Positions 1-10,429 of a stretch of 64,000 nt of DNA are shown here, one piece after another. The notes under the pieces were generated by a model. It was not told where the DNA came from. It did no database searches and worked only from the letters and a program-made list of their open reading frames with translations. This stretch comes from Epiperipatus broadwayi (lineage: Eukaryota; Onychophora; Udeonychophora; Euonychophora; Peripatidae): positions 868,001-932,000 of the forward strand of contig JAQFVV010006341.1 of assembly GCA_028023455.1 (NCBI GenBank). Reading direction: 5' to 3'. Made by a program: the position numbers and the translations under genes. The number at the start of each line of letters is the position of its first letter. Position 1 is the stretch's first letter.

Positions 1-1504
1 GTGGAAATTGATATTGCTTAATGATTTTCTTTAATTTGCATTTCCAATTCAAACAATTTATATTTTTTAGTTCTTTCTATAGAAGTGTTTTAACCATTTT
101 TAACCCCAGTTTTTTTCATATGATTAATTTGAGATCAATGATTTGTAATAATTGTCAGATATTTTAAGTAGAATTGTTAGATTTATATTTCCCAGTATCT
201 TTTATACTTTATTTCGCTGCATTCTTTCAGCCATCTGGCATATTCTTATCATATAAATATTTCATTCAGAACATTGTCAGACATTTTCTCAATTTCTTTA
301 CCCATGATATAATCGATAAAAGTTATAATTTTTAAAATTATCAGATATTCAATTCATTAATTTAGATGAGATTAAAAACTAAATCAGTCGACATAACACT
401 GTTATTGTATGTATCTGCTTAAATGCACATATATACATAGATTAAAATTTATAGAGAGAAAAAGTAATGTTTAATAAATTAAAGAATTTTAAAAGACTTA
501 TTCTTTTAAAATTAGTAAGTAAAAGATTTATAACTTTAAGATTAAAAAAAAAGATTATTTTCTAAAATGAATGCTAGTCTAAGAATGTATCATTAATGAA
601 GTAAAACAATTAAAGGAATTCAAGTTAGATTTCTTTATAAGATAAACTACAATCTACAAAAATTTCTTGTATGAAGATTAAAATGAAGAATCGTCTGAGC
701 GGAGTATAAATTAAACTGCAGGGATTAAAACAATAAATGTTCAGTACTAATTTGATGAACAAGAGGATACTTGATTCTTGGAGCTTCATCTGTACACATG
801 GACATATATATTTTGGAGTAGATTGTCCCCCATGGCACAGTGACCTCAAGTACAGAGAGCTGGCTTCTGAATATGGGAAGAGCCAACTAAGACTCTTATA
901 GATCATACTGATCTAAATTATTATTTCGGTACGCCTTTGGGCTTTATTATGTTAAAGGATTGTTTAGATGGAAATTGTTAAAACGCTATTAAGGATCGCA
1001 TGCTAAATTATCTAAAGACTTAGATTAGCTAGATATAGCATCAACACAACAGCCTTTCAATATAAATATCTCATATCTATTATTGACATCATGCCAGATA
1101 ACATGTCTAATTCTCACTTAAATCAATATGTCAACATGCCAAAACTTAAAATAAGCAAGTCATTTGTGCATTAAATAAAATAAAAAAACTGAGCTGAATT
1201 TTATAAGATTTTAAAATCGAATAACTGATGATAGTGTCAAAATGGCGATTATGTAAATTCTTGATAAATTAATATTCATCAAGTATACTGCCTGAGAGCT
1301 ACACATAACATCATTATTTTAATCTCTTATGCAAAAAAATAATTTGATTGTTTTGATCACCATACAAATATTTCAAAGATATGAAATTAAAGATTTTTGC
1401 AGAACAGATAGTATATTTGCTATAATATACCCTTCAATTATTATATGTGCTGACAAGACTGCTCATATGTTTATCATTTCCAAAAACAGTTTATCCAATT
1501 CTAG
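1..1504. other. AT-rich DNA, no feature seen
   Basis: Probably intron or flank of GXYLT, since the next coding exon starts at 6130. The longest open frame (93 codons, minus strand, 625-906) has no motif, and its hydrophobic and aromatic composition is what AT-rich DNA gives by chance. Confidence 0.5.
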
Positions 1505-1718
1505 CAATCTACTGTAAACTTGAATAATTAGTGGTCACCAAATGGTAACAATGATATAATATCCCAATATCTAGACTATTTGTTTTTGGGGTTTTTGCTC
1601 TTATTAGTGACATCTAGGATTAAAGAACTAATGCATTTAATATTTACTTTTTACTTCTTTATACTATTTAAACTAATAATTTGGAAATTAAAAAAAAGTT
1701 CTAATGAGTTAGTAAGGT
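1505..1718 (-). repeat. Family B repeat, left arm of older inverted pair
   Basis: This segment is a diverged relative of family A, here in antisense orientation. It shares the layout of the B copy at 13130-13340: an 'AACTTGAATAATTAGTGG' segment, then a GACTATTTG..TTTTTGC segment and an 'AACTAATGCATTTAATA' segment. Its partner in the opposite orientation is 3130-3310, and the family A array interrupts the pair. Similarity is moderate and the outer limits are approximate. Confidence 0.55.
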
Positions 1719-3116
1719 TAAAACAGACAAAACTTTTTATACATATCGCTACTCAGTGCAAGCCAGAGTAGTCAATGGATGTCAGAAGGCTTGGTCATAA
1801 AATCCCCTCATCCAATATCCCCAGACTGTTTTCTGGCTTGTGGCCTTCGTCAGTGAGGAGCCTTGGATCTGAGAGCATGCAGTTAGATCTTAGGATCTAA
1901 TGCAACCCTCCAACAGTCACCTTTTATCTCTACTTAACTACAAAACTATGAGACTTAAATTGAAAACACTACAATTATTTCCAATCCAAGCTCATCAGCT
2001 TATATAGTCATATAGGTCAGAACTGAGTTCAGTAGCCACCACTATCCTATTTGCCAGAATTGGTTTTAAGCCAATAAGCATCACATGATCACTATATCTT
2101 ATGCTTGCTCTTAACTGTTATTAAAACAGGCAAAACTTTCTATATGTATTGCCAAGCCAGAGTAATCGATGGATGTCAGAAGGCTTATGCATAAAATCCC
2201 CATCTAGTGCCTACTCATCCAATATCCCTAGACTAGTTTCTTGCTTGTGGCCTTCGTCAGTGAGGAGCCTTGAATCTGAGAGCACCGCAACTAGATCTTA
2301 GGATCTAATGCAACCCTCCCAGCAACTACCTTTTATCTCTACTTAACTACAAAACTATGAGACTTAAATTGAAAACACTATAATATTTCTAATTTAAGCT
2401 CATCAGCTTATATAGTCATATAAGTCTGAATTCAGTTCAGTATCCATACATTTTATTGTTTTTGGTTCTTTAATAATCATAGCCACTACTATTCTATTAG
2501 GCAGGATTGGTTTTAAGCCAATAAATATTACATGATCACTATTTCTTATGCTTGCTCTTAACTGTTATTAAAACACGTATTGCCTCCCAGTGCAAGCCAG
2601 AGTAATCGATGGATGCCAGAAGGCATGTGCATAAAATCCCCATCTAGTGCCTATTCATCCAATATTCCCAGACTAGTTTTTGGCTTGTCGCTTCAATTCT
2701 GCCTAATAGGATAGTGGTGGCTATGGTTATTAAAAAACAAAAGACACCAAAATGTATGGGTACTGAACTGAGTTCAGACCTATATGACTATATAAGCTGA
2801 TGAGCTTGGATTGAAAATATTATAGTGTTTTCAATTTGTCTCATAGTTTTGTAGTTACCTAGAGATAAAAGGTGGCTGTTTGAGTGTTGCATTAGATCCT
2901 AAGATCTAGATGCAGTACTCTCAGATCCAAGGCTCTTCACTGACGAAGGCCACAAGCCAGAAACTAGTCTGGGGATATTGGATGAGGAGGCACTAGATAG
3001 GGATTTTATGCACAAGCCTTCTGGCATCCACTGATTATTCTGGCTTGCACTGAGTGGCAATATTTTTGCCTGTTTTAATAACAGTTAGGAGCAAGCATAA
3101 CAATTAGTGATCATGT
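1719..3116. repeat. Family A array: tandem units plus inverted unit, bounded by a TSD
   Basis: Three family A units run in one direction (about 1719-2125, 2126-2565 and a truncated third at 2566-2686). An oppositely oriented unit follows (about 2690-3116). The spacing between equivalent bases of units 1 and 2 is 407 bp. The array is bounded by the 13-bp direct repeat GAGTTAGTAAGGT at 1706-1718 and 3117-3129, a likely target-site duplication, so the array entered as one insertion. It sits inside an older inverted pair of family B. Units have no ORF of note. The change of direction near 2686 falls inside the hammerhead-like segment of the third unit. The family is recognisable by the segments GGATGCCAGAAGGCTTGTGC and GTGGCCTTCGTCAGTGAGGA. 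Confidence 0.85.
2934..2975 (+). ncRNA. Hammerhead-ribozyme-like motif (family A, sense copy)
   Basis: The parts appear in order: stem I 5' strand TCTTCA (2934-2939), core CTGACGA (2940-2946), a short GGC/GCC stem II with a CACAA loop, then GAAAC-TA-GTC (2960-2969), then stem I 3' strand TGGGGA (2970-2975). Stem I gives six pairs, two of them G-U. The minimal stem III (A15.1-U16.1 and C-G around a two-base loop) is the form known from Penelope-like elements and retrozymes. Predicted cleavage is after the C of GTC at 2969. A defect is an A-A mismatch at the 10.1/11.1 position between the core and stem II, normally G-C, which could weaken or abolish activity. Confidence 0.5.
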
Positions 3117-3129
3117 GAGTTAGTAAGGT

Positions 3130-3310
3130 GTGAAAGTTTTAATTTTGCTTTTTGGCTTGAATAGTATAAAAGACTAATAGGTAACTTTTAAATATATAAG
3201 TACATTAATTCCAGCTTTGATTCTTAGTCTTCATTGCTGAAGGCAAAATCCAGAAATCGGTCAGTTTGGAAATGAGAATTTTATATTATATCATTTGGTG
3301 CCTATTAATT
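3130..3310 (+). repeat. Family B repeat, right arm of older inverted pair
   Basis: This is the sense-orientation B segment. It contains ACATTAATTCCAGCTTTGA, then a decayed hammerhead-like segment GCTGAAGGCAAAATCCAGAAA, and a TTATTATATCATTTGGTGCC-like tail matching 13480-13570. It pairs with 1505-1718. A TSD for B is not evident. Confidence 0.55.
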
Positions 3311-3539
3311 CTTCAAGATTGGAGAGTTGGATGGAAATAACTGCCTTGGAAGAACAATGATATATCTTTTAGGAATCTTGTTATTTTCTGTCCTATTTGC
3401 ATATATGTAGATGATATCTTGTTTGTTATGAAAAACCTTATTGTTGGGGCTAAAATCATTAATTTCCACAAATATGTTGCAAACTGCACCATGAAAATTA
3501 TTGGCATCAGTGTTTCCTACCATCTAAATAACATTGTAA

Positions 3540-6129
3540 GATAAATTTTTTTAGCATCATTCAAGGACCAGGGTAATAATTATAAAAGGCATTTCCATTC
3601 TGCAGTTAACTATAAAAGTACTGATATATTTTCTTATCTATTGGAAAAAACAGTCATTTCTCATATAGAACTATTAGAATATTTGTACTTATTAATGTTT
3701 TTCGATTTGTTGATCCAAAATTGTTTTGCCATTCAAAAGAGAGAGTGAAGATTTTCTTTTTGCATTATATATATATATGACCTCACTAATTTAATAATCG
3801 TTATTTTTAATAAGATAACAATTTGCATAAGTTATTCTTGGGCTCAACTAACGATAAAAAAATATTCCAGATTACTTAAAATATAATCAAATTGCTTCAA
3901 AAATCTTTCAGTTTAACTATTGGGTAATATTCCATGGATTGGTAGAACACAATTCTTTTATTTGCAAAGTCTTATACAAATTTAATATTCATATCATTAG
4001 TGGAACATACAAACTATACATGATCATTTAAACTTTTTTAACGACACAAGGAAACTGTAAAAAGACATTGAGCCAATTTTTAACAGATTACTTTGTTGGA
4101 AGGACCAGAAAAGCAGCTTTTGGTTCTGGTTAGATTTCTTTGTTTTGTTGTTGGCATTCATTTTTCTATCCTAAAATATATAGTTCTTAACATATGATGA
4201 AGGGATTGGGTTCCTTTATAAGATGTTCAATTCATTGAAGAAGAGAGAACAAATTTGTTTAATTAGTATTTTTTTATGGATATTGAAGATTTAAAGGATT
4301 GTAAAAAAGAATTTTAATATTTATTCAGTGTAATCCTTAAAAGAATTTTCTTTTTTAAGTTAGTTAACTTAAAGGTATGAAAGTTTATTGCATCATTTTG
4401 TCAGTGATGCTTCCGATGATGAAGATGAGCTCAAGCAGTGTTGGAGATTTGTGAAATGTGTGGTATGTAATTACTAAATATAGGTGGTAGATTTAAAATT
4501 GTAGAGCAAATTAGTGCTTGTAGGTATTTAGGAATTTGGGAACTCGAGATGTTAAGCGACTGTTGCCTAAAGAGCTTTTATAAAGATGTGTTTGCATTTC
4601 TGAATTGATTTGTCTTTTTAAATCTTAATAATTTTTCACATAGTTTCTTTAAATATTTTTTTTACTCTTATTAACATATGCATAGAGGAATAGTTTGAAG
4701 GTCAAAAGTGGCTGCAATCCTTAGACTTTAAGATTTAGAATCTGCTGCACTGAACCGATGTAAAAAAGCATTAAAATGTTAACAGATATTTAGAAATAAA
4801 TCAACGACTTAAAATAGTAGCAATTTTTAATTTAGTATTAGCGTTTTATATTAATTTCCAGATGGTGGTTTACTATTGTTTTTCTCAATTGTATATGAAG
4901 GTTTATGTATTTTAAAGCAGTTTGTATTCTTTACTTTCACTAGAATTGAATACCTTGGAGGTGATCTCATAACAACTAAACCTAACAATTCAGAGTATGT
5001 TATTATATATGTAATAAATAAATTACAATAACTTTTGAAACATTAAGTAATAAATAAATTGTAGAAAATTCATAAAACTTGGGAGTGGAGGCAATATGAA
5101 AAAGTGCATTATGGGAGATAATATTTATTCTGAAAATATTGAATTTTAAAATATTAAAGCAGTATAAAATAGGAGTAAGAATGAAAATAGAATTGCTTTT
5201 ATAAAAGGGGAAAAACTTGTGAAATGCATTGATTAGATTGCATACTGTTATTTCAGCTTGAAGAACAATATTCATATGCAGACCAAAAATATGTTGATAT
5301 CACAGTTGAATGGGAATGAATACAAAGTGCATGGAAATTTTAAATTGAAATATTTAATATTTATTGTCTTATTTATTTGTAATTGTGTAATAGGTTTATG
5401 ATAATCTTACAATATATATAAAACATGGGTTTGAGTTGCATCTCATGTGTTTTCAAACAAAAATCAGTATAAGAAGTTAAAATGTTTGCATTTGACATCT
5501 CTGCTAGTGATTTGTTGGAGAATTTGAAAGCATAAAAATATATTCCTTGTAAATTTAATGCTACGATAATAAAATTTATCTTCCAATTAATTTTTTTTTT
5601 TACTATAAGTAATTTCACAAACAGTATTTCTTCTAAATTTCAATTTTTCAATTTTCAGGTTTTATTATATTAAGAATGATTGTTTGCTTCAGGATTTTTT
5701 TTTTAAAAAAAACAAACAAGTTTATTATCCAATTCTTAATTAGAACAATAATATCCATTCTTTATAAGAAACTACTTTCTTCAATCGTAGTTGTCACTTC
5801 CTTTCATCCTATCAATACTTAATTTATTCTAACATCACAAAATACATGCATAGCATACAAAGTTGTACAAACATTTTGTTTATTTCAACAAAATTTATCA
5901 AATATTTTCTGTTTTATAGTTTGTAAATTTCAAACTTATTAAAAAAAATATTAGATTGTCTCAAAGTAAATTAAATTAAAATTTTTTAGTCTTAAATTTT
6001 TTGTACTATGTAATTTCTAAATTAAAAACATGAACTTATATATACATCATTATATCTTTTTCTAAGAAAATGGTAACTTAAATGTATCTTTCTTTATTAT
6101 TATCATTTTTTTTTTTGTCATTTATTTAG
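3540..6129. other. AT-rich DNA 5' of the first visible GXYLT exon
   Basis: I looked for the expected upstream GXYLT exon (the WKKLFKPCA..QRLFLP region) and did not find it. Short stretches look coding-like (an acidic SDASDDEDE run at about 4400 and a CRYLGI run at about 4520), but they are too short to support a gene. Confidence 0.45.
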
Positions 6130-6322
6130 GATCTCCTAAAAGATGTGGATTCTCTTCTGTATGTGGACACAGATGTATTATTTCTTCGGTCTTTAGAAGA
6201 CATTTGGCATTTTTTTAAGCTTTTTAATTCAAGTCATATGGCTGCCATGACACCAGAACATGAAGATTACAGTACAGGCTGGTACAATCGATTTGCTAGA
6301 CATCCATATTACAAACCTTTGG
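6130..6322 (+). CDS. GXYLT: Glucoside xylosyltransferase, internal exon with the DxD motif
   Basis: This is the first exon in the window of a GT8-family glucoside xylosyltransferase (GXYLT1/2; Drosophila shams). Known family role: a type II ER/Golgi membrane enzyme that transfers xylose from UDP-xylose in alpha-1,3 linkage onto O-glucose on EGF repeats such as those of Notch. A T-rich tract and TTTAG precede the exon, and a GT donor follows at 6323-6324. It opens in phase 0 and ends in phase 1. The translation contains [14 protein letters not shown], the metal- and UDP-binding DxD motif, then APEHE-like (TPEHE) and [11 protein letters not shown], all diagnostic of GXYLT. The sequence before DxD (signal anchor and N-terminal half of the catalytic domain) is absent, and I found no exon for it in 1-6129, so those exons should lie to the left. 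The exon joins in frame to 6404-6553, 16410-16582 and 21740-21883. The assignment is firm. Which vertebrate paralogue it best matches cannot be decided here. Confidence 0.93.
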
Positions 6323-6403
6323 GTAAATTATTTTCTATATTTAAGCAGACTTTTTAAAAAATAAAAACGAAGCAATAAAATAACTTCAATTTTTCTGTTT
6401 TAG

Positions 6404-6553
6404 GTGTCAATTCAGGAGTTATGTTAATGAATTTAACTAGGTTACGGAGGTTTCAATGGCAGAAATATATTGTTCCTATTTATAAAGAATATAAATTAAA
6501 AATCACATGGGGTGATCAAGATATTATTAATATAATTTTTCATTATCATCCAG
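6404..6553 (+). CDS. GXYLT: Glucoside xylosyltransferase, internal exon (VNSGVMLMN / WGDQD)
   Basis: This exon is separated from the previous one by an 81-bp intron with a GTAAAT donor and a TTTTAG acceptor. It enters in phase 1 (completing a Gly codon) and leaves in phase 1 at a GGTAAAT donor. It encodes [17 protein letters not shown] and then [13 protein letters not shown], the conserved acceptor and nucleotide-sugar pocket motifs of GT8 xylosyltransferases. The tiny intron on the left contrasts with the 9.9-kb intron on the right, which is filled with repeats. No stop or frameshift is present, so the gene looks functional here. Confidence 0.93.
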
Positions 6554-7337
6554 GTAAATAATAAACTATTTTATATGTCTATAGAAGAACTTAATATGTG
6601 TGTCTGAGTTTGTGAAATTGTAGAGGAAAAAAAAATAGTTTTGTGATGTTTTATATATTTCGGATGACTAACAGTAATTTGGATCATGATGTTTTATAAA
6701 AATACTTCTCACCTGATTATATTTCATTTATATAAATTCATTAAAAAACTGGCCAAAGTCTTATGCTAAGGAAACAAGAAAAAATGGTATTTTAGTTGCT
6801 AAATATCAGAACTGAAAATAAAAAATTTATAAAACTTTATTATTATTATTAAATATAAAAATGTCACATCAATATAAAAATAATGGTTAACATAAGTTAT
6901 AGAATATAATGTAGAAGTATTAAATGGTCATCACAAAATTAATTTCTAGAATAGCTAGCTCTCTTCTCTCCTTTCTCTCTTTGGGAGTTGGAATAACTCA
7001 TTTTTCAGTGACTGCTTTTTATTATTACATTTAATAAAGACAAGAAAAACTAACTAATCCATATTTTTTTTGATAATAAAGATGCTACAGCAATATAAAA
7101 ATAAACATTTAATGCAATATGTAAAACATATTGCAAATACATACATATCCAATAAACATTAAAATTATTATTGAAAAATGCCTGTATTCACATGAAATAT
7201 TTGTGGAATAAGTCAATAAGAATATTGTGGCTAATTGAGCACGTTTCCTTTAAATCTGGAAGAATTGTTAATCTGGAAAGATTTGTGAATCAAGAATTAT
7301 GGATTAATGCTCTATCAATATATGTTTTAAAAGTATT

Positions 7338-7452
7338 AAAATAGGCAAAACTTAGTGCCACTCTGTGTCATCCAGAGTATGGAGAGTTGTGCCTGTTTTA
7401 ATAAGTTATGTGCAGGCATAAGAAATGGTGATCACGTGATGTTTTAAAAGTA
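7338..7452. repeat. Minimal inverted family A pair
   Basis: A short antisense piece (AAAATAGGCAAAACTTAGTG) runs directly into a sense piece (GAGAGTTGTGCCTGTTTTAA, then a GGTGATCACGTGATGTTTTA tail). Only the outer ends of two head-to-head family A copies remain, as expected if both were severely 5' truncated. No coding content. Confidence 0.6.
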
Positions 7453-7666
7453 GTTAAAAAAGTCAATATATATAAATAAATTAGTAATATATATTTTCAC
7501 AGTATATTTGTATGAACGTAGACATTTTGAAGTTTTTATTTAGATTTGAAAATTTTTCATAGTTTAAATTATAAATTAGTATAAATGATTTGATAATGAA
7601 AATGTAAAATATAGATTTTGTGTGTGTTACAATATTTTCCCTAAGGTTTTGCTCAAAAATTAAGAT

Positions 7667-8306
7667 TGCACAGAAAATTTGCAATATTCTATATTTAATT
7701 TTTTCTTAAACCTAATTTAAAAATCTTAATTTCATTTACTAAAAAATTATCCCACTGAAATCAGATTAGTAATTTGGAATGTTTGTTAGTACATTATATA
7801 GATTGTAAAGAAAGTGGATTTCATAATTATGTAAATACGTATAGATTGTTCCTGAATTAGATATCTTAATTTTGATATATGCTAGAAAAAAATCAACATA
7901 AGCTAATATAATACATTGTACAGGCTTAAACCTGCATTTATATATGTAATATATGGGGGGTTTGAACTCAGACTTTCTCACGACAAGGTGCACAGAAAAT
8001 TTGCAATATTCTATATTTAATTTTTTCTTAAACCTAATTTAAAAATCTTAATTTCATTTACTAAAAAATTATCCCACTGAAATCAGATTAGTAATTTGGA
8101 ATGTTTGTTAGTACATTATATAGATTGTAAAGAAAGTGGATTTCATAATTATGTAAATACGTATAGATTGTTCCTGAATTAGATATCTTAATTTTGATAT
8201 ATGCTAGAAAAAAATCAACATAAGCTAATATAATACATTGTACAGGCTTAAACCTGCATTTATATATGTAATATATGGGGGGTTTGAACTCAGACTTTCT
8301 CACGAC
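7667..8306 (+). repeat. 322-bp tandem duplication, two apparently identical copies
   Basis: Copy 1 is 7667-7988 and copy 2 is about 7989-8306. By eye I find no mismatch, including the AT-rich stretches. Copy 2 runs directly into the palindromic insertion. The last roughly 71 bp of each copy (CATTGTACAGGCTTAAACCTG to CACGAC) matches the left end of that insertion, so the duplication includes part of the element. Perfect identity means a very recent event or an assembly artefact. A 70-75 residue open frame on the minus strand of each copy is not convincing as a gene. Confidence 0.9.
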
Positions 8307-9168
8307 CCACCACTCTCAGTGCCATCTCATATTGCTGACCCACCTGATCACACACATGTTGAAAAGATAAATAATCACCAATATACGTATTTCATGCTAA
8401 ACCAGGAATCATCAGTTGGTCCAGATTACTATCCTCACACATATATATGATCAGTACTCAGCTTTATATTAAGATAACCAATTTTTATACTTTAATGGAC
8501 AGGCTTCAAACTATTCCAACTCACAACTCTTTAGCCTTCCATTTCATTGAAAATCTGATGATGGAATGTTCAAAGCCCTTGTTAGTGCCAAGGTTGTCAT
8601 CCTACCCATGTTGACATATTAGTCATTCTGACCCCACATGTACAGGAGAATATACGTATATATGCGAGGGATGGGCAGACCTTTTACACACTATATAAAT
8701 TAATACATTGTACAGGCTTAAATCTGTATTTATATATGTAATATATGCAGGGTGTACAATGTATTAATTTATATAAATAGTGTGTAAAAGGTCTGCCCAT
8801 CCCTCACATATGTACATATAAATGGATTATTCTCCTGTACATGAGGGGTCAGAATGACTAATATATCAACATGGGTAGGATGACAACCTTGGCACTAACA
8901 AGGGCTTTGAACGTTCCATCATCAGATTTTCAATGAAATGGAAGGCTAAAGAGTTGTGAGTTGGAATAGTTTGAAGCCTGTCCATTAAAGTATAAAGATT
9001 GGCTATCTTAATATAAAGCTGAGTACTGATTATATATATGTGTGAGGATAGTAATCTGGACCAACTAATGATTGCTGGTTTAGCATGAAATACGTATATT
9101 GGTGATTATTTATCTTTTCAACATGTGTGATCAGGTGGGTCAGCAATATGAGATGGCCCTGAGAGTGG
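8236..9168. mobile_element. Palindromic element (about 0.93 kb) bounded by a 16-bp TSD
   Basis: The left arm is about 8307-8715 and the right arm about 8753-9168, inverted copies of each other with only scattered differences, around a 37-bp spacer. A 71-bp unpaired lead (8236-8306) precedes the left arm, and its motif recurs in the spacer. The 16-bp direct repeat ATAAGCTAATATAATA lies on both sides (8220-8235 and 9169-9184). This is a different sequence family from A and B. I see no protein domain in either arm. The head-to-head form matches the A, B and Penelope-like insertions in this window. Confidence 0.8.
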
Positions 9169-9322
9169 ATAAGCTAATATAATAACATTTTGATAGCTCA
9201 AATATAGATAGTGAAATATATGTAAATTAACCACTAGCAAATGCAAGTATAAAATGAATCCACCTTTGATCATTTATAAGAATACCATTTACTGATGTAC
9301 TCATATACAGAATGTGATTTAT

Positions 9323-10131
9323 AAGCCAATAAACATCACATGACCACCATCTCTTATGCAAGTGTATAACTTATTAAAACGGCAAAACTCACTATATGTA
9401 TGCCACACACAGCAAGCTAGAGTAATCAATGGATGCCAGAAGGCTTGTGCATAAAATCCCCATCTAAGGCCTACTCATCCAATATCCCCAGACTTGTATC
9501 TGGCTTGTGGCCTTCGTCAGTGAGGAGCCTTGTATCTGAGAGCACTGCATCTAGATCTTAGGATCTAATGCAACCCTCCAGCAACCACCTTTTATCTCCA
9601 TTTAACTACAAAACTATGAGTCTTAAACCGAAAACACTTTAAGTTTCCAATTCAAGCCCATCAGCTTATATAGTTTATGGGTCTGAACCCAGTTCAGTTC
9701 CCATATATTTTGGTGTCTTTGGTTCTTTAATAACCATAGCCACCAATATCCTATTAGGCAGGATTGGTTTTAAGCCAATAAACATCACATGACCACCATC
9801 TCTTATACTTGTGTATAACTGTTGTTAAAACAGAGAAAACTCACTATATGTATGCCACAAACATTAAAGTGTTTTCAGTTTAAGACTCATAGTCTTGTAA
9901 TTAAATGGAGATAAAAGGTGTTTGCTGGAGGGTTGCATTAGATCCTAAGATCTAGCTGCAGTGCTCTCAGATCCGAGGCTCCTCACTGACGAAGGCCACA
10001 AGCCAGAAACTAGTCTGGGGATATTGGATGAGTAGGCACTAGATGGGGATTTTATGCACAAGCCTTCTGGCATCCATTGATTACTCTAGCTTGCTGTGTG
10101 TGGCATACATATAGTGAGTTTTGCCTGTTTT
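9323..10131. repeat. Family A inverted dimer with a 12-bp TSD
   Basis: An antisense unit and the start of a second (9323-9862) are followed by a sense unit (9863-10131). The 12-bp direct repeat AATGTGATTTAT at 9311-9322 and 10132-10143 is a clean target-site duplication, so tandem and inverted parts entered together. The left outer end is at AAGCCAATAAACATCACATG (antisense) and the right outer end is at TTTTGCCTGTTTTA. The sense copy carries the better hammerhead-like motif (9980-10021). Confidence 0.85.
9980..10021 (+). ncRNA. Hammerhead-ribozyme-like motif (family A, second good copy)
   Basis: This has the same architecture as the copy at 2934-2975. Stem I 5' strand is TCCTCA (9980-9985), the core is CTGACGA (9986-9992), stem II is GGC/GCC with a CACAA loop, then GAAAC-TA-GTC (10006-10015) and stem I 3' strand TGGGGA (10016-10021). 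Stem I is six pairs with one G-U, slightly better than the other copy. The A-A mismatch beside stem II is also present, so it is a family trait and not a random hit. Other family copies carry core mutations, for example GACA for GAAA at about 10650 and GATA on the minus strand at about 9500. Confidence 0.5.
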
Positions 10132-10429
10132 AATGTGATTTATGTATACTAATGTAATTTCAGGACAACTGTAAGCTATTCTGAATCACTACAATTAATC
10201 AGAGGGAAAGGTTGACCTGGAAATTTAACAATCTTTGATTAGTTATAGTAATTTCAGAATAGCTTATAATTCTCCCAAAATTATGTTAATATACATATGA
10301 GAACATCAGTAAATAATTTACTTATGTTCACTGATAGCTTGTTTACATATAGCTTGCTGTGGATTTTCAGTACTTCCACGTTAATTTCATCTACATTCAA
10401 GCTATCAAAGTTATATTTACATCTATTAA

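Noticed and set aside
625-906. 93-codon minus-strand frame
   Set aside because: No motif, no splice context, composition expected of AT-rich noncoding DNA.
1719-3116. CRISPR-like or satellite array
   Set aside because: Units are hundreds of bases long, include an inverted unit, are bounded by a target-site duplication, and lie in a eukaryotic genome.
3350-3541. Short + frame with ICIYVDDILFV, like an RT palm motif
   Set aside because: YVDD-type tetrads arise easily in AT-rich DNA, and no neighbouring RT blocks are present in order. Kept only as a curiosity.
4380-4600. Acidic SDASDDEDE run and a CRYLGI run upstream of GXYLT
   Set aside because: They do not match the missing GXYLT exons, lack convincing splice sites on both sides, and the frame breaks quickly.
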